64,000 bases of DNA, from positions 1,054,001-1,118,000 of the forward strand of contig NZ_AP012332.1 in assembly GCF_001042655.1 (NCBI RefSeq), given 5' to 3'. The notes beneath the pieces were generated by a model. The model worked only from the letters and a program-made list of their open reading frames with translations, did not search any database and was not told the DNA's origin. Every line of letters starts with the position of its first letter. The stretch's first letter is position 1. Below are positions 16,401-27,500 of this stretch, piece after piece. Source of the DNA: Gardnerella vaginalis ATCC 14018 = JCM 11026 (GTDB lineage Bacteria; Actinomycetota; Actinomycetes; Actinomycetales; Bifidobacteriaceae). Position numbers and translations under genes: made by a program.

Positions 16401-18674
16401 ATGAGTACAGTATCTAACATCAATGAAGATGCAATCGCAATGGCTGTCCGTCAGGACGTGCTTGCTGCGGTCAGCAACGCAGAATACTACAATCCACACG
16501 AGGTCCTTGGTGGACATCTCGGAACTGGCAAAGGCGCTGGTACTGCCACGGTTCGCGTATTGCGACCAATGGCCAAGAAGGTAACAATTCTTACTAAGGG
16601 CGGAGAATACGAAGCCAAACACGAATACAACGGTATTTTTACTGCTGTTGTTCCTGCCACAAAGCATTCTAAGAGCAAAGAGTGGTCTGTTCCTAGCTAT
16701 CGTATCCGCACTGTGGAAGTGAATGGAACCGAGTCTGTAGATGATGATCCGTACCGTTACTTGCCTCAGATTGGCGATATGGACATGTATCTGTTTGGCG
16801 AAGGCAGACACGAAAGACTTTGGGAAGCACTGGGTGCTCATGTTAAAAGCATTACCGATTCTTGGGGTCTTGTTAGCCCAGAAACAGGAAAGATGGTTAA
16901 AAAAGTTACTGGAACTGCTTTTACGGTGTGGGCGCCAAACGCACGCGCTGTAAGAGTTGTTGGCAACTTTAACTATTGGAATGGTCGCCGCCACGCAATG
17001 CGTTCTCTTGGATCTAGCGGTATTTGGGAGCTTTTCATTCCAGGAGTAGGTGCAGGCGAAGTTTATAAGTTTGAGATTATGACTCAAGCTGGAAACTGGA
17101 TTATGAAGGCAGATCCTATGGAGCGCTCTCATGAGCTTCCACCTAATACTGGATCTGTTGTTGTTGATTCCGAATTTAAATGGCACGATAGCGAATGGCT
17201 TGAACATCGCGCAAAGACTAATGCTCACGATGGTCCTGTAAGCATCTACGAAGTTCAGGCAAATAGCTGGAATCGCGATTACGATAATTATCGCGAACTT
17301 GCAGATCACCTGGTTGATTACGTTCAGCAAGAAGGCTTTACTCACGTTGAGTTTATGCCTCTTACCCAATACCCGTTCTCAGGTTCTTGGGGTTATCAGG
17401 TGACTGGTTATTACGCTGTTGACTCTAGGCTTGGAAGCCCAGACGACTTTAAGTACTTAGTAAACAAGCTCCACAAGGCTGGCATTGGTGTGATTATGGA
17501 TTGGGTTCCAGCACACTTCCCTAAGGATGACTTTGCTTTGGGTAGATTCGACGGCACCGCGCTTTATGAAGACCCTGATCCTCTTCGCGGCGAGCACCCA
17601 GATTGGGGAACGTACATATTTAACTTTGGCAGACACGAGGTTCGTAACTTCTTGGTTGCTAACGCCTGCTTCTGGCTTAGCGAGTATCACGTTGATGCTT
17701 TGCGTGTAGACGCTGTGTCTTCTATGCTCTACTTGGATTACAGCCGTGAAGCTGGCCAATGGCGTCCAAACATGTATGGCGGACGCGAAAACCTTGAGGC
17801 TATTGACTTTATTAAGGAAGCAAACGCTACTGCATACAAGAATAATCCTGGAATTATGATGATTGCAGAAGAGTCCACTGCATATCAAGGCGTTACTGCT
17901 CCTACAGACATGGGCGGCTTAGGCTTTGGCTTAAAGTGGAACATGGGCTGGATGCACGACACTTTGCAATACCTTAAGGAAGAGCCAATTAATCGCCGTT
18001 GGCATCACAACGAAATCACATTCTCTATGGTTTACGCATATTCCGAACATTATGTGTTGCCTTTGAGTCACGATGAAGTTGTGTATGGCAAGGGATCTCT
18101 TCTTGGAAAGATGCCTGGAGACGAGTGGCAGCAATTTGCTGGTCTTCGTGCGCTTTTGGCATATCAGTGGTCTCACCCAGGAAAGAACCTCCTGTTTATG
18201 GGTGGAGAAATCGGCCAGTCTTGCGAATGGAACTTCAACAATTCGCTTAATTGGCATGAGCTTCAATGGCCGTTCCATCAAGGTGTACAAAAGTTGGTAG
18301 CAGATCTTAACGCTTTGTATAAGAGTTCTAGAGCATTTTGGAGCCAAGACTTTACGCCAGACGGATTCCAGTGGCTTACTAGCGACGATTCTGATCACAA
18401 TACTTTAAGCTACATTCGTATTGGTGATAACGGTGAAGAAATTGTTGTGGTTGTTAACTTCTCTGGTCAGGCTTGGCAAGATTACCAAGTGGCATTGCCT
18501 AAGGGTGGTCAATGGGAAGAAGTTCTTACAACAGACGACGCTAAGTATTGTGGTTCTGATATTCACAATGGCACATTCACAGCCGCTGCTGAAGAGTATC
18601 ATTCAAGACCATATTCTGCAAGGATTACTGTTCCAGCGCTTGGAGCTGTATTCCTTAAGCCAGTCAGCAAGTAG
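16401..18674 (+). CDS. glgB: 1,4-alpha-glucan branching enzyme GlgB
   Basis: A 757-residue enzyme that introduces alpha-1,6 branches in glycogen. An N-terminal beta-sandwich region is followed by CBM48 ([20 protein letters not shown] at about 175-195) and a GH13 catalytic barrel. Catalytic residues are in [10 protein letters not shown] (Asp nucleophile, about 435), MMIAEEST (Glu acid, about 487) and [13 protein letters not shown] (about 556). The start at 16401 has no ribosome site; TATGAT ends seven bases upstream, which suggests a leaderless mRNA. An ATG four codons earlier is also in frame. It is followed 47 bases later by a two-component system. Confidence 0.95.
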   Translation: MSTVSNINEDAIAMAVRQDVLAAVSNAEYYNPHEVLGGHLGTGKGAGTATVRVLRPMAKKVTILTKGGEYEAKHEYNGIFTAVVPATKHSKSKEWSVPSYRIRTVEVNGTESVDDDPYRYLPQIGDMDMYLFGEGRHERLWEALGAHVKSITDSWGLVSPETGKMVKKVTGTAFTVWAPNARAVRVVGNFNYWNGRRHAMRSLGSSGIWELFIPGVGAGEVYKFEIMTQAGNWIMKADPMERSHELPPNTGSVVVDSEFKWHDSEWLEHRAKTNAHDGPVSIYEVQANSWNRDYDNYRELADHLVDYVQQEGFTHVEFMPLTQYPFSGSWGYQVTGYYAVDSRLGSPDDFKYLVNKLHKAGIGVIMDWVPAHFPKDDFALGRFDGTALYEDPDPLRGEHPDWGTYIFNFGRHEVRNFLVANACFWLSEYHVDALRVDAVSSMLYLDYSREAGQWRPNMYGGRENLEAIDFIKEANATAYKNNPGIMMIAEESTAYQGVTAPTDMGGLGFGLKWNMGWMHDTLQYLKEEPINRRWHHNEITFSMVYAYSEHYVLPLSHDEVVYGKGSLLGKMPGDEWQQFAGLRALLAYQWSHPGKNLLFMGGEIGQSCEWNFNNSLNWHELQWPFHQGVQKLVADLNALYKSSRAFWSQDFTPDGFQWLTSDDSDHNTLSYIRIGDNGEEIVVVVNFSGQAWQDYQVALPKGGQWEEVLTTDDAKYCGSDIHNGTFTAAAEEYHSRPYSARITVPALGAVFLKPVSK

Positions 18675-18721
18675 TTAGTTGATAATTAATAACTTAAGTT
18701 AGGAATCTGAATTAGGTTAAA

Positions 18722-19462
18722 ATGTTGGACACTCCATCAGAAAAAGGTGTTCCTCGAACAATTCTTGTTGTAGAGGATGAGCCAGATTTAGCCACAGCTA
18801 TTGCGCAACGTATTGTTGCCAGAGGTTGGAAGGCTAGAGTTGTTTCTGATGGAGTGTCTGCTGTTAAAGCTGCTTTAACCTTAAAGCCTGATCTTATAAT
18901 TATGGACGTCATGCTTCCTGTTATGGACGGCATTGAGGCGACTCGCAGAATAGTATCTAGATACCCTATTCCTGTGCTGATGCTTACAGCTAGAGATGCT
19001 GAGTCGGATAAACTGGCTGGATTAAGCGCTGGAGCAGACGATTATGTTACTAAACCGTTTTCTCCTAGAGAACTTATCGCAAGATGTGCTGCTATTTTGA
19101 GGAGAGTTGAAAGAGCTACTTTAATCGCAAATAGAGCGCAATATAACGCTCTATTTAAGTTTGGAGATTTGATTATTGACCCTAGACAGAGGCTTGTTAC
19201 TCTTAACGGTAAAGAAATTCATTTTACTCCTACTGAATTTTCTTTATTGACTACTTTTGCAAAGCATCCTCATGATGTTTTAAAACGAGAAACACTTTTA
19301 GAAGAAGTCTGGGATTGGCCAGATGCTTCTGGAACTAGAACTGTTGATTCACATGTTAAATCTTTAAGACATAAAATTGGTTCTTCTTGGATTCGCACAA
19401 TACATGGAATAGGTTATGCTTTTGAGCCACCTGATGAAGATTATGACCAAATATTTAACTAG
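18722..19462 (+). CDS. OmpR/PhoB-type response regulator
   Basis: A 246-residue response regulator. The receiver domain has the acidic pair in VVEDEPD, the phosphoacceptor Asp in IIMDVMLPVMDG (about residue 62), Thr in LMLTARDAES and Lys in YVTKPFSPREL. The C-terminal winged-helix domain (about 140-240) includes LLEEVWDWPDASGTRTVDSHV, then KSLRHKIG and WIRTIHGIGYAF. It overlaps the start of the kinase gene by about 20 bases, so the pair is co-translated. The regulon is not evident from context. Confidence 0.93.
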   Translation: MLDTPSEKGVPRTILVVEDEPDLATAIAQRIVARGWKARVVSDGVSAVKAALTLKPDLIIMDVMLPVMDGIEATRRIVSRYPIPVLMLTARDAESDKLAGLSAGADDYVTKPFSPRELIARCAAILRRVERATLIANRAQYNALFKFGDLIIDPRQRLVTLNGKEIHFTPTEFSLLTTFAKHPHDVLKRETLLEEVWDWPDASGTRTVDSHVKSLRHKIGSSWIRTIHGIGYAFEPPDEDYDQIFN

Positions 19463-20567
19463 AAATAATAAAAATAACAATAACAATTCTGTTGATAAAG
19501 TAGGTAAAGTCGATTCTTTTTCTGAGGTCACTTTGCAATCTGCTTTGCATCCTAATCGTTTTATAGGGTTTTTTGCGTCTTTAAAAGGTGAATTATCTGC
19601 GATTATTGTTGTTGCAACAGCTATAGCATTTGTAATGGCTTGGTTTCTTTTAAAAGTTGGGTTAAGCGGATGGATTGCAATGCCTATAACGCTAGCTGTA
19701 GCGCTAGGTATAACTTACGCATTTTCCAGAGGATTAACTGCTCCGCTTAGACAAATGCGAGATGCTTCTGAAGCAATGGCAGATGGCGATTATTCCGTGC
19801 GAGTTCAGATTGAGAATAGAAAAGACGAGGTTGGAAAATTAACTCTAGCTTTTAACGAAATGGCTGAAGAACTAGAGCATGCTGATAACATGAGGCGTGA
19901 TCTTATAGCTAATGTAAGCCACGAGCTTAGAACACCTGTTAGTGCATTACAAGCTATGGTAGAAAATCTTGCTGATGGAGTTGTAGAGCCAACACCGTCG
20001 AATATGGAGGCTATTCTAAATCAGATTCACAAGTTGGCTGATTTAATCACTTTTCTACTCGATTTATCTAGAGTAGAAGCTGGTGCAGAAAGTCTTGTTA
20101 TTACAGAGTTCGATTTTAAAGATTTTCTTAACAGTATTGTCGAACCTATAGAAATAGCGGATGCTGGGCATAATCATCATATAAGTCTTAATGTCGAAAA
20201 TGATATTACGCTTGTTGGGGACAAAAATCGCCTATCGCAATTGTTTACTAATGTGGTTTCTAATTCTATTAAACATTCTGCAGACAATACTAAGATTCTT
20301 ATAACAGCAAAATCGAATCATGAGAAGAATACTCTAGTTTGTAACGTTATTAATTTTGGAAACCAGATTCCTGAGGAGGATAGGGCTGATATTTTCCGAA
20401 AATTTGTTAAGGGAAGCCAAGGTATTGGAACTGAGTCTGGTGGCACAGGATTGGGTTTGTCTATTGCAAGATGGGCTGCACAATTGCATAACGGTACTGT
20501 AAAAGTTGTTGATGATAAGCGTGGAGCTAATTTTGAGATTACACTACCGCTTACGTATAACAAATAA
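19443..20567 (+). CDS. HAMP-domain sensor histidine kinase
   Basis: A 374-residue membrane kinase paired with the preceding response regulator. Two hydrophobic segments (about residues 55-100) have almost no extracellular loop between them, so the input may be membrane- or HAMP-mediated. The HAMP domain (LTAPLRQMRDASEAMADGDY) is followed by the H-box VSHELRTPVSAL, the N-box FTNVVSNSIKHS and the G-box GTGLGLSIARWAAQ. An in-frame ATG three codons earlier (19434) is also possible. The stop lies seven bases from the convergent comF stop. Confidence 0.92.
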   Translation: MTKYLTRNNKNNNNNSVDKVGKVDSFSEVTLQSALHPNRFIGFFASLKGELSAIIVVATAIAFVMAWFLLKVGLSGWIAMPITLAVALGITYAFSRGLTAPLRQMRDASEAMADGDYSVRVQIENRKDEVGKLTLAFNEMAEELEHADNMRRDLIANVSHELRTPVSALQAMVENLADGVVEPTPSNMEAILNQIHKLADLITFLLDLSRVEAGAESLVITEFDFKDFLNSIVEPIEIADAGHNHHISLNVENDITLVGDKNRLSQLFTNVVSNSIKHSADNTKILITAKSNHEKNTLVCNVINFGNQIPEEDRADIFRKFVKGSQGIGTESGGTGLGLSIARWAAQLHNGTVKVVDDKRGANFEITLPLTYNK

Positions 20568-20574
20568 CGAGTTA

Positions 20575-21360
20575 TTATAATCCGTATAAAACACTTTCCT
20601 TTGACCATACTCCTGCTATAGCAAAACACGCGAAAACTGTTATACCACAATCTTTTAATGCTTCAACACAATTTTTCATCGTAGATCCTGTAGTGATAAT
20701 GTCGTCTAAAAGTATTACTTTGCATCCTTTTGGCACTATTCTTGTGTCTACTAAAAACCCTTTTGTGGTTCGCAAAGATCGTCCCCTACTTCCTTTAACT
20801 TGAACTGATTTTACTTTTATTTTGCCCATTTTGATTGCTTTTACAACCCGTGCATTAATACCATATTCTTTAAGATTTTTAGAAACGTATTTAGCAATAG
20901 GATCCATGTGTTTTCTTCCGCGTTTTCTTTGCGATTTAGAAGACGATGGAATTGGTACGATAATAAGATTTTCAATAATATTTTCATCGGTATTTTTGCA
21001 ATTACTTTCATAACTATTTTTATAATCACTAATAACTTTGATTATCAATTGAGAAACCAAATATGAAAAAGGCTTATCGAGAAGTTGATTACTATGATCC
21101 TTCCAACACAACAAAGATTTCCTTACAAAACCTACATAAGTTGAGCACGAATAAATATTTCCGCACATTACGCTTATCAAAGGATCCTTATGCCATTCTT
21201 TAAACATACTCGTGCAATCATCGCACAAAACGCAATCAGGAAGATCACATCCTGCGCAGCCAACTGGAAGAATAAGATTAACCATGGTTTTAAAAACAAT
21301 CGTCCAAGAAATGTTAAGGATAAGCCCATTTATTTTATGAGTTAGATTTTTTAAAAGCAT
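20575..21360 (-). CDS. ComF family protein (phosphoribosyltransferase-like)
   Basis: A 261-residue ComF-type protein. The N-terminus carries four Cys in CAGCDLPDCVLCDDC, a probable zinc-binding site. The middle has LIIVPIPSSSKSQRKRGRKHM and the C-terminus the PRPP-binding loop KVILLDDIITTGSTMKNC. ComF proteins take part in DNA uptake in competent Gram-positives, but are widely conserved in bacteria without known competence. The region around it has no other com genes. Function here is inferred from family only. Confidence 0.85.
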   Translation of the reverse strand: MLLKNLTHKINGLILNISWTIVFKTMVNLILPVGCAGCDLPDCVLCDDCTSMFKEWHKDPLISVMCGNIYSCSTYVGFVRKSLLCWKDHSNQLLDKPFSYLVSQLIIKVISDYKNSYESNCKNTDENIIENLIIVPIPSSSKSQRKRGRKHMDPIAKYVSKNLKEYGINARVVKAIKMGKIKVKSVQVKGSRGRSLRTTKGFLVDTRIVPKGCKVILLDDIITTGSTMKNCVEALKDCGITVFACFAIAGVWSKESVLYGL

Positions 21361-21478
21361 AAATCGACGATAAATATTACAAAATGTAATTGCAATAAAA
21401 TTAAGTCAATGTGGTTAAAGGCTATTTTAAAATTTGAAAATATTTATGGAATTAGAAAATTGTCTAAAAATCAGCGCA

Positions 21479-22294
21479 CTAGGAATTAAGATGTTTTAAC
21501 ATTCCAGTGCACAAGTTAAATGTGTCACTAGGATCTTTTACTCTAATAGCCAAAGCTCCAGTTAAAGATGTTGGGTAATCATTACCGCCTTCATACATCC
21601 GATCTCCAACAAAAGCCATCTTATTTAAAGGAATATGGCAATAGGAAGAAAGAGCCTTAAGAGCTTGAGCCTTATTATCACCTTTGCTGACAATATCGAC
21701 ACTAGTAAAGCCACCAGCGCGCACAGAAAAATCAGGCAAATTTTTAGAAATTTCTTGAGCTAAAGTAGTTTTTAAAATTCCACTAGGATCCCACTGTTTT
21801 TTAAATTCAACAGGAGCGAGTTGACCTAAAGCTGAAAAAGTGATTTGCGTACCACGATTCTCTATCTGACTCCCCCAAAGTTTCTCATCTGAATCACACT
21901 TCCACAAACCCATTTTTTTAGCACAAGATATAATTACTTCAATAACATGATTTGCATCATCGTCAGAAATATTATGCGAGTAAATGCAGTACAATCGCCC
22001 ATCCGAAATGCGATAATAGCTTGCTCCATTAGTCGGCATAATGTGTAGATTATCAAGTCTTGTATATGCAGGTAAAACATTTAAAATCTGACTTTTAACT
22101 AGTCGCAAGTCACCGCCAGTAATAACAGCAATAGGCAACCTATTTATCAAATCACCAAAAACTGTACGCATTCCACTTGTCATAGGCTTTTTTGAACAAG
22201 CAAGAGTATTGTCTAAATCAAAACCAATAAGCGAATACGATACAAGATACTCACAAAGTCCTTGCTCATTCCACTCATGAATATTAGACTCCAA
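21479..22294 (-). CDS. HAD-superfamily phosphatase (Cof/phosphomannomutase-like)
   Basis: A protein of about 271 residues of the HAD superfamily. Motif I is GFDLDNTLA, motif II is the Thr in AVITGGD, and motif IV is FVGDRMYEGGNDYP near the C-terminus; the cap domain between them contains the W/F-rich ITFSALGQLAPVEFKKQWDP segment typical of phosphomannomutase-like HADs. Substrate is unknown. The start is set at TTG because AGGAGG lies six bases upstream; GTG one codon earlier is a close alternative. Three copies of a 12-bp repeat lie in its leader. Confidence 0.8.
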   Translation of the reverse strand: MESNIHEWNEQGLCEYLVSYSLIGFDLDNTLACSKKPMTSGMRTVFGDLINRLPIAVITGGDLRLVKSQILNVLPAYTRLDNLHIMPTNGASYYRISDGRLYCIYSHNISDDDANHVIEVIISCAKKMGLWKCDSDEKLWGSQIENRGTQITFSALGQLAPVEFKKQWDPSGILKTTLAQEISKNLPDFSVRAGGFTSVDIVSKGDNKAQALKALSSYCHIPLNKMAFVGDRMYEGGNDYPTSLTGALAIRVKDPSDTFNLCTGMLKHLNS

Positions 22295-22390
22295 CACTTG
22301 CCTCCTGTACAAACCTTGCAATTCAAGTATTCCATATTATTAACATATTTACTACAACGTGTCTTGCATGTTTTGCAGACCACTCATTTC

Positions 22391-22426
22391 ACCATCTATT
22401 CCACCATCTATTCCACCATCTATTCC
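22391..22426. repeat. Three exact 12-bp tandem repeats
   Basis: ACCATCTATTCC occurs three times in a row. On the minus strand each unit holds a complete mini-ORF, ATG GTG GAA TAG, so the leader of the HAD gene contains three to four consecutive minimal reading frames. Confidence 0.9.
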
Positions 22427-22472
22427 ACTATGAGTTTGTCAAATTGCCCTAGCATACAAATAAAGTTAAAGC

Positions 22473-22901
22473 ATGACGTCTTTAATATGGGAACAGCGAA
22501 GATATAAAAATCGACACGGCAGAGGAATGAGAATGCCAATGTTTGGCACAAGACTACCACGGTACAGAACAGCAAGCGGAATGTTTGACTCAATGGTAGC
22601 TGGTCAAATACGAAGACTTAATGGCGCATGGTCTAATCTTACAAAAGGCGTGCAGTTTGCTGTAGAAGACGTTCCACCATCTCAACCAGTACTTTGGGAA
22701 AGCAACAAAAGAATAATGTCTCAAGTATTTCCAGCTTCCAAAGGAATACCACCTAGAATCGTATTGTACAGGCTGCCGCTATGCACACATGTTACTAGTC
22801 GCGCAGAATTACAATACGCCATTCGAGATGAGATGGTCCAACGACTAGCAGAATTGTATGGCAGAAGACCAGAAGAAATAGACCCAGACTGGGGATTGTA
22901 A
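22473..22901 (+). CDS. Zincin-family (metallopeptidase-like) protein, degenerate active site
   Basis: A 142-residue protein. The middle and C-terminal parts (VQFAVEDVPPSQPVLWESNK; IPPRIVLYRLPLCTHVTSRA; LQYAIRDEMVQRLAELYGRR; PEEIDPDWGL) match the actinobacterial version of the small metallopeptidase family PF06262. The family HExxH helix is here IRDEMVQRLAELYG, with no His pair, so proteolysis is unlikely. The N-terminus is Arg-rich. Actinobacterial relatives commonly sit next to DUF5719/glycosyltransferase genes, as here. Starts at MRMPMFG are possible but the longer frame resembles relatives. Confidence 0.65.
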   Translation: MTSLIWEQRRYKNRHGRGMRMPMFGTRLPRYRTASGMFDSMVAGQIRRLNGAWSNLTKGVQFAVEDVPPSQPVLWESNKRIMSQVFPASKGIPPRIVLYRLPLCTHVTSRAELQYAIRDEMVQRLAELYGRRPEEIDPDWGL

Positions 22902-22929
22902 AGATAATTAAAATAGTTTACTAAATAAA

Positions 22930-24531
22930 CTACTTCACAATAGCAGGATTTGCTCTAACCTTAACACTTATTCTGTTAGGATCAAGTGATTTAGAAGGAA
23001 TCCAAGCAACTCCTGCAAGTCCCGCGCTATTTACCGTATTATTTTGAATCCTAGAAGCAAAAGATACGCCAGACTTTGATTTAAGCGTAAACATAATTGC
23101 TTTAGGATTAATATCTTTTGCATATATTGTTGAAACAGTATAAGGTTTAATATCAACCGCTTTAGAAGATACCTTTATTCCATAAGAATCATAAGCATTT
23201 ATGGTTACGTGAGAATTATCCACTAAACCATTTGCAATATATAACGAAGTTTCATCTGCAGAAAGCGGAGATACAAAAGCACTATTAGTCATAGGATTAA
23301 CAGCATTAACAAAAGCAATATCACTCTGACCATCTTTACCGTTTCTTTCAACAGAAGCCATAATAAAAGTCGAGACAGTGCTTTGAGCAAAAATAGCGCC
23401 AACTCCCTTAGGAGCATTTCCTAAATCAACAACCTGAACTTGCCTTGCATTAAGATCTACTTCCTTAATGCTTTTCTTTCCTGAATCATCCAGCCAATAT
23501 AAATCGAGTTTCCCACTTTTATCAGACCAAATATAAGCTTTGACCTGATCTCCATCTGTAATGCCGGGTAAAACAGGTTCCTTAGACGCCGAGCTTGTTG
23601 GCTGAATAATATCCACTCCCTTAGAAACAAGTCCTTGAGAGCGAACGACTTTAACAAAAGATGAAACTGGTGCTTGGTCACTTGAAACTTGAATATACAG
23701 CCCATTAGTTTTCTCGGCTGCGGCAGAAATGTTAAAAGAAGAGTCACTATGCGCTGGAACAGTAAAAGTACTTCCAGTAGATAGATTCATTTGAGCACCT
23801 GATCTACTTGTTGACCATGCTTTAACACTCACAACAGTTGGTTTTGATGAAAGATTAATAGAATTTAATCTTATTGACACACCTTCCGATATTTGCGGAA
23901 TAATAAAGTTTTGTCGCATTGATGGAGATACGCAAGAAGTAGCAGACAAACCTTTTAAATCCCCATTTGTTGCCCAAGATACACTAGAAGCAACTGATCC
24001 AGTACCAGACTGTGCATTAAGAAAATTGCTTTCTAAAATTTGAGCATCTTTGTCTACATTATTTTCAGCAAAATAAGCTTTACTATCATCATCTGAATTA
24101 GAAACATTAGTAAAAGATTTATTGACTAAATCTTTAGAATTTCCAGAATCTTTTAAACCATGTACAGAGGACTTATAAACATTGCCAAAGGACGCATATC
24201 GCGCAACCGACTTTAAATCACCTTCGGATTCTTGAAACTCACTATCGCCATAATTTGCTAAATCTGGCAAAGATACTCTAGTCGGACAAACCGTTTGAAA
24301 ATTAGTAGAACTTACTTGTTTTTCCACACTTCCATTCGGATAAATAGGATCATCCATAATATGTTTAAACGGAGATGTGTAGGATATTACAACAGCAGTA
24401 GAAACTAGTATTGCAGCGCTTAAAAGCGACAATAACAATAATTTGAATCTTCTAAAACGAGTAGAAAGATTAACAGAAGCATACTCTTCTGCATGGCGAT
24501 GACTATTTTTAGAATTCTTATTCGACTTCAT
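22930..24531 (-). CDS. DUF5719-family membrane-anchored protein
   Basis: A 533-residue protein with a Lys/Arg-rich cytosolic N-terminus and one transmembrane segment (LLLLSLLSAAILVSTAVVIS, about residues 30-50), followed by a large extracytoplasmic part. Repeated beta-rich segments with Ser/Val/Thr predominate, and no catalytic motif is recognisable. Similar actinobacterial proteins (DUF5719) sit beside membrane glycosyltransferases and a zincin-family gene; the same neighbours occur here. It starts about 50 bases after the glycosyltransferase stop on the same strand, suggesting co-transcription. Function unknown; a role in envelope polysaccharide handling is inferred from context. Confidence 0.65.
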   Translation of the reverse strand: MKSNKNSKNSHRHAEEYASVNLSTRFRRFKLLLLSLLSAAILVSTAVVISYTSPFKHIMDDPIYPNGSVEKQVSSTNFQTVCPTRVSLPDLANYGDSEFQESEGDLKSVARYASFGNVYKSSVHGLKDSGNSKDLVNKSFTNVSNSDDDSKAYFAENNVDKDAQILESNFLNAQSGTGSVASSVSWATNGDLKGLSATSCVSPSMRQNFIIPQISEGVSIRLNSINLSSKPTVVSVKAWSTSRSGAQMNLSTGSTFTVPAHSDSSFNISAAAEKTNGLYIQVSSDQAPVSSFVKVVRSQGLVSKGVDIIQPTSSASKEPVLPGITDGDQVKAYIWSDKSGKLDLYWLDDSGKKSIKEVDLNARQVQVVDLGNAPKGVGAIFAQSTVSTFIMASVERNGKDGQSDIAFVNAVNPMTNSAFVSPLSADETSLYIANGLVDNSHVTINAYDSYGIKVSSKAVDIKPYTVSTIYAKDINPKAIMFTLKSKSGVSFASRIQNNTVNSAGLAGVAWIPSKSLDPNRISVKVRANPAIVK

Positions 24532-24580
24532 TTAAATCTTCCCTGACATATTATTCGTTTAATAAATCATAATCATCTAA

Positions 24581-27500
24581 CTAATCATCTAAACGCTCTA
24601 TTAAATTGCTATTATTAAAACGGGGCAACGCTACTAAGCAATACAATAATAGGACTAAAGCAAAAACAATAAACCAAGGCATTCTCCATGAAAGTGGACG
24701 AGAATGGCTATAAATCGATGTTTTTGAAACAGATTTTTTACTGTTATCAACATCAAAACGGCAGTATGTTCCGTGATCAGATGAAACAACAAGTTGAGTA
24801 CCATCCGAAGCATTAACGTTCGCAATCAGGTTTTCTGTAGCCTCCTTATTAGAAGTACTATCAGAAGACAAGATGGAATTGTTAGCAGATAAGTTAGTTT
24901 TAGCTATGGAATCGTCAACAATATAAATTCCACCTATTCCAAGCTGTTTCAGAGTTTCTATAGACTCATCGTCTGCATGAGAAAGAAGCTTAGAAGCTGC
25001 ATAATATAGTGTGTTTCTGCTAGGAGAATACCCGTAAAGTACATCTCGAACTTGTAATGCTGGAGATAGATCAATAAGATCACCGCGAACAGTTCGCATA
25101 AGTGAAATATCTAGCTCACGACTATTTATTGCTTTAATAGCAAGGACTCGATTAGAGTCATTCTTCCTTAAATAGTCAGAAACAACCATTGGTAAACCGT
25201 TATCACTTGCATAAACAGAAGTTAAAGGACCACTTGTTATAGCAAATAATCCGAGCAGAATAGCAACAGCAAAAATACCAAAAGCTAAAATTCCTCTAGC
25301 AAGATGAATAATCTTACGGAGCATCGCTTTAGCAGAGCGCCTAATAGCAGCACGCTTAGAAACGCGCGTCGTATAATCGTCTGGATTATTATCAATATTT
25401 ATATTAGATCTTCGCAAAGGCTCAAAACGATGAACAGCTTTACCGGCAACCATGCACATGCAAGCAAGCACACCAAGCGCGCTTAAACATACGCCTGGAA
25501 GAACGCTAGAAGATATAGGACCATCAAAATCCGCTGCGATAACGACTCGAGATGCAACTAATGAAAGAGCCATACCACTTACTATCACAACCCACATCAT
25601 TCTAGAAGTTCTTAAAGCAAATGGAAGAGCAAGAGAAGCTAAAGCCATTAACAAAGCGAGAACAGCAAACACAATCATTATGATTCCGCGAAGCTGCATA
25701 ATAGGCAAAGATTGGGAAGAAAAATGATTCAAATCAATATTGAAAGCTCTAAGTAAAACATCTAAATAGTTGACAACTCTAGGAGCACCATTGATTTTTT
25801 GCGATGGAACAGCCATAGTCGCAAAAAGCTGACGCCACATTCCAGATTCAAAATAGCGAACTACACTACCTAGAGTTGGAAGAAGAACCAATACAGAAGG
25901 TATAGGCATAAGCGCTAGCATAAAACGATGTGAACGAACCATTATCAATGATGCTACGAAAATAACAATCATAGGTAGGATAAGCTGAGGGCAAGCTGCA
26001 AGAGGAATCATAAAGCATAACGACGCGCATGCAGCACATTGTATAGATGGAACAGGAAGCACTGGGTCTTCTGTAACATACATTCCTACAGCGTGGAAAG
26101 CAAACGCAAATGCTGCTGGCAAAAACACCATTGTTAGAAGCATTGGTAAGTCGCCTCTAGCGAATATGCCAAATGCCATTGCAATCATTGTCCAACAAAT
26201 ACCAGAACAAACTCTTACAATATCGGAACGAGTAAATACTCCTGCAAGCGCCCAAAAACTTAACAACATTGCTGGAGCTGCAAGGAAGAAAATAACACTT
26301 ACTGCAGCGATTGTATTGCCACCAAACACAATAGAGGCGAGCATCCAAATAATAAGAAGAGGAGATGGAGGTATTGCAGAGGCAAAGCCATCATCTGGAA
26401 TATAAGATCCGATTGCAGAATTAAAAAGTTGATTAAAACTAGAGCCAGTAGGAAGTAATTGGCTTGAATAAAGCGATGATCCAGAAAAAATCTTACTAAT
26501 AGGAGCACCATAAAGAAGCATAACAGCCGCAAACACAAGCAAAGAAGCAAAAATAGCAGCACTCCAACGAAGTAAAATTCGCTTATGCAAATGTCTTCTT
26601 GCAAGCGGACTTAAAATAACTCCCTTTTTTTGAGTTTTAAAAGCAACAGTCTTGTCTTTCCAACGTGTAATTTGGCTACGACTTGCTATAAGGGACGAAA
26701 GCCTCTTCAAAGACACTTTCGCCACTCTAGATACTCTTCTTCTAGCAAAAATAGCTTTAGGAAATTGCGCTAATGCTATCCACGGGAGCATAAGGTGCAT
26801 GAATGCCACATATGGTTGCTTAGCAAACAAAGACTGCAAGGCGCGAATTAATGACATAGGCAGGCTACACAACCAAACAATTGGCCACATAATCACACGA
26901 ATATCCGTGTACAAATATCTTTGTTTTGCCATAATCGAATACGCAGAACCGTAGCAAATACTAGATTTTTCAACAGGTCTTTCTTCTCCACTTCGAGTGC
27001 GGATTCCATCAAAACGCGCTCTTTTATGCGCTATGCGAGCTTTTGGCACAACAGCTACTCGCCCACCGCTTAAAATAACTCGCCTACAAAAATCGTTAGA
27101 CTCTTCAAACGTTGTTAACCAAGGTTGAGTCCCTCGCATTGTTTGCCATGCGCTAAGAGAAACAAGAGCACCAGCCAAAGAAACAGAATAAACATCTCCG
27201 CGAAAATCATACTGCTCCTGATCTGGTTCACCTTCTACAGTAAGAGAATGCACTCTATGTTTCCATGCATACATGCCAACATTGTGCAAAATCTTACCCT
27301 GCCAATCCACTTGTTTTGCACCTAGAATACAAGCTGTTGGTGTATTTCTCCATGTTTCTCTTAAAGCTTCAAGACACTTGTTATCGCAAGGTTTTGAATC
27401 GTCGTGAAGAAGCCACAAGGATTTAACGCCTTGCAATGGTAAAAGTTTTCTCAAAGATTTTTCTACCGCATCGCCAAAAGATTTTGCAGATTTAATAGGT

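Noticed and set aside
22473..22901. Active zinc metallopeptidase
   Set aside because: No HExxH motif; the corresponding helix has no His pair.
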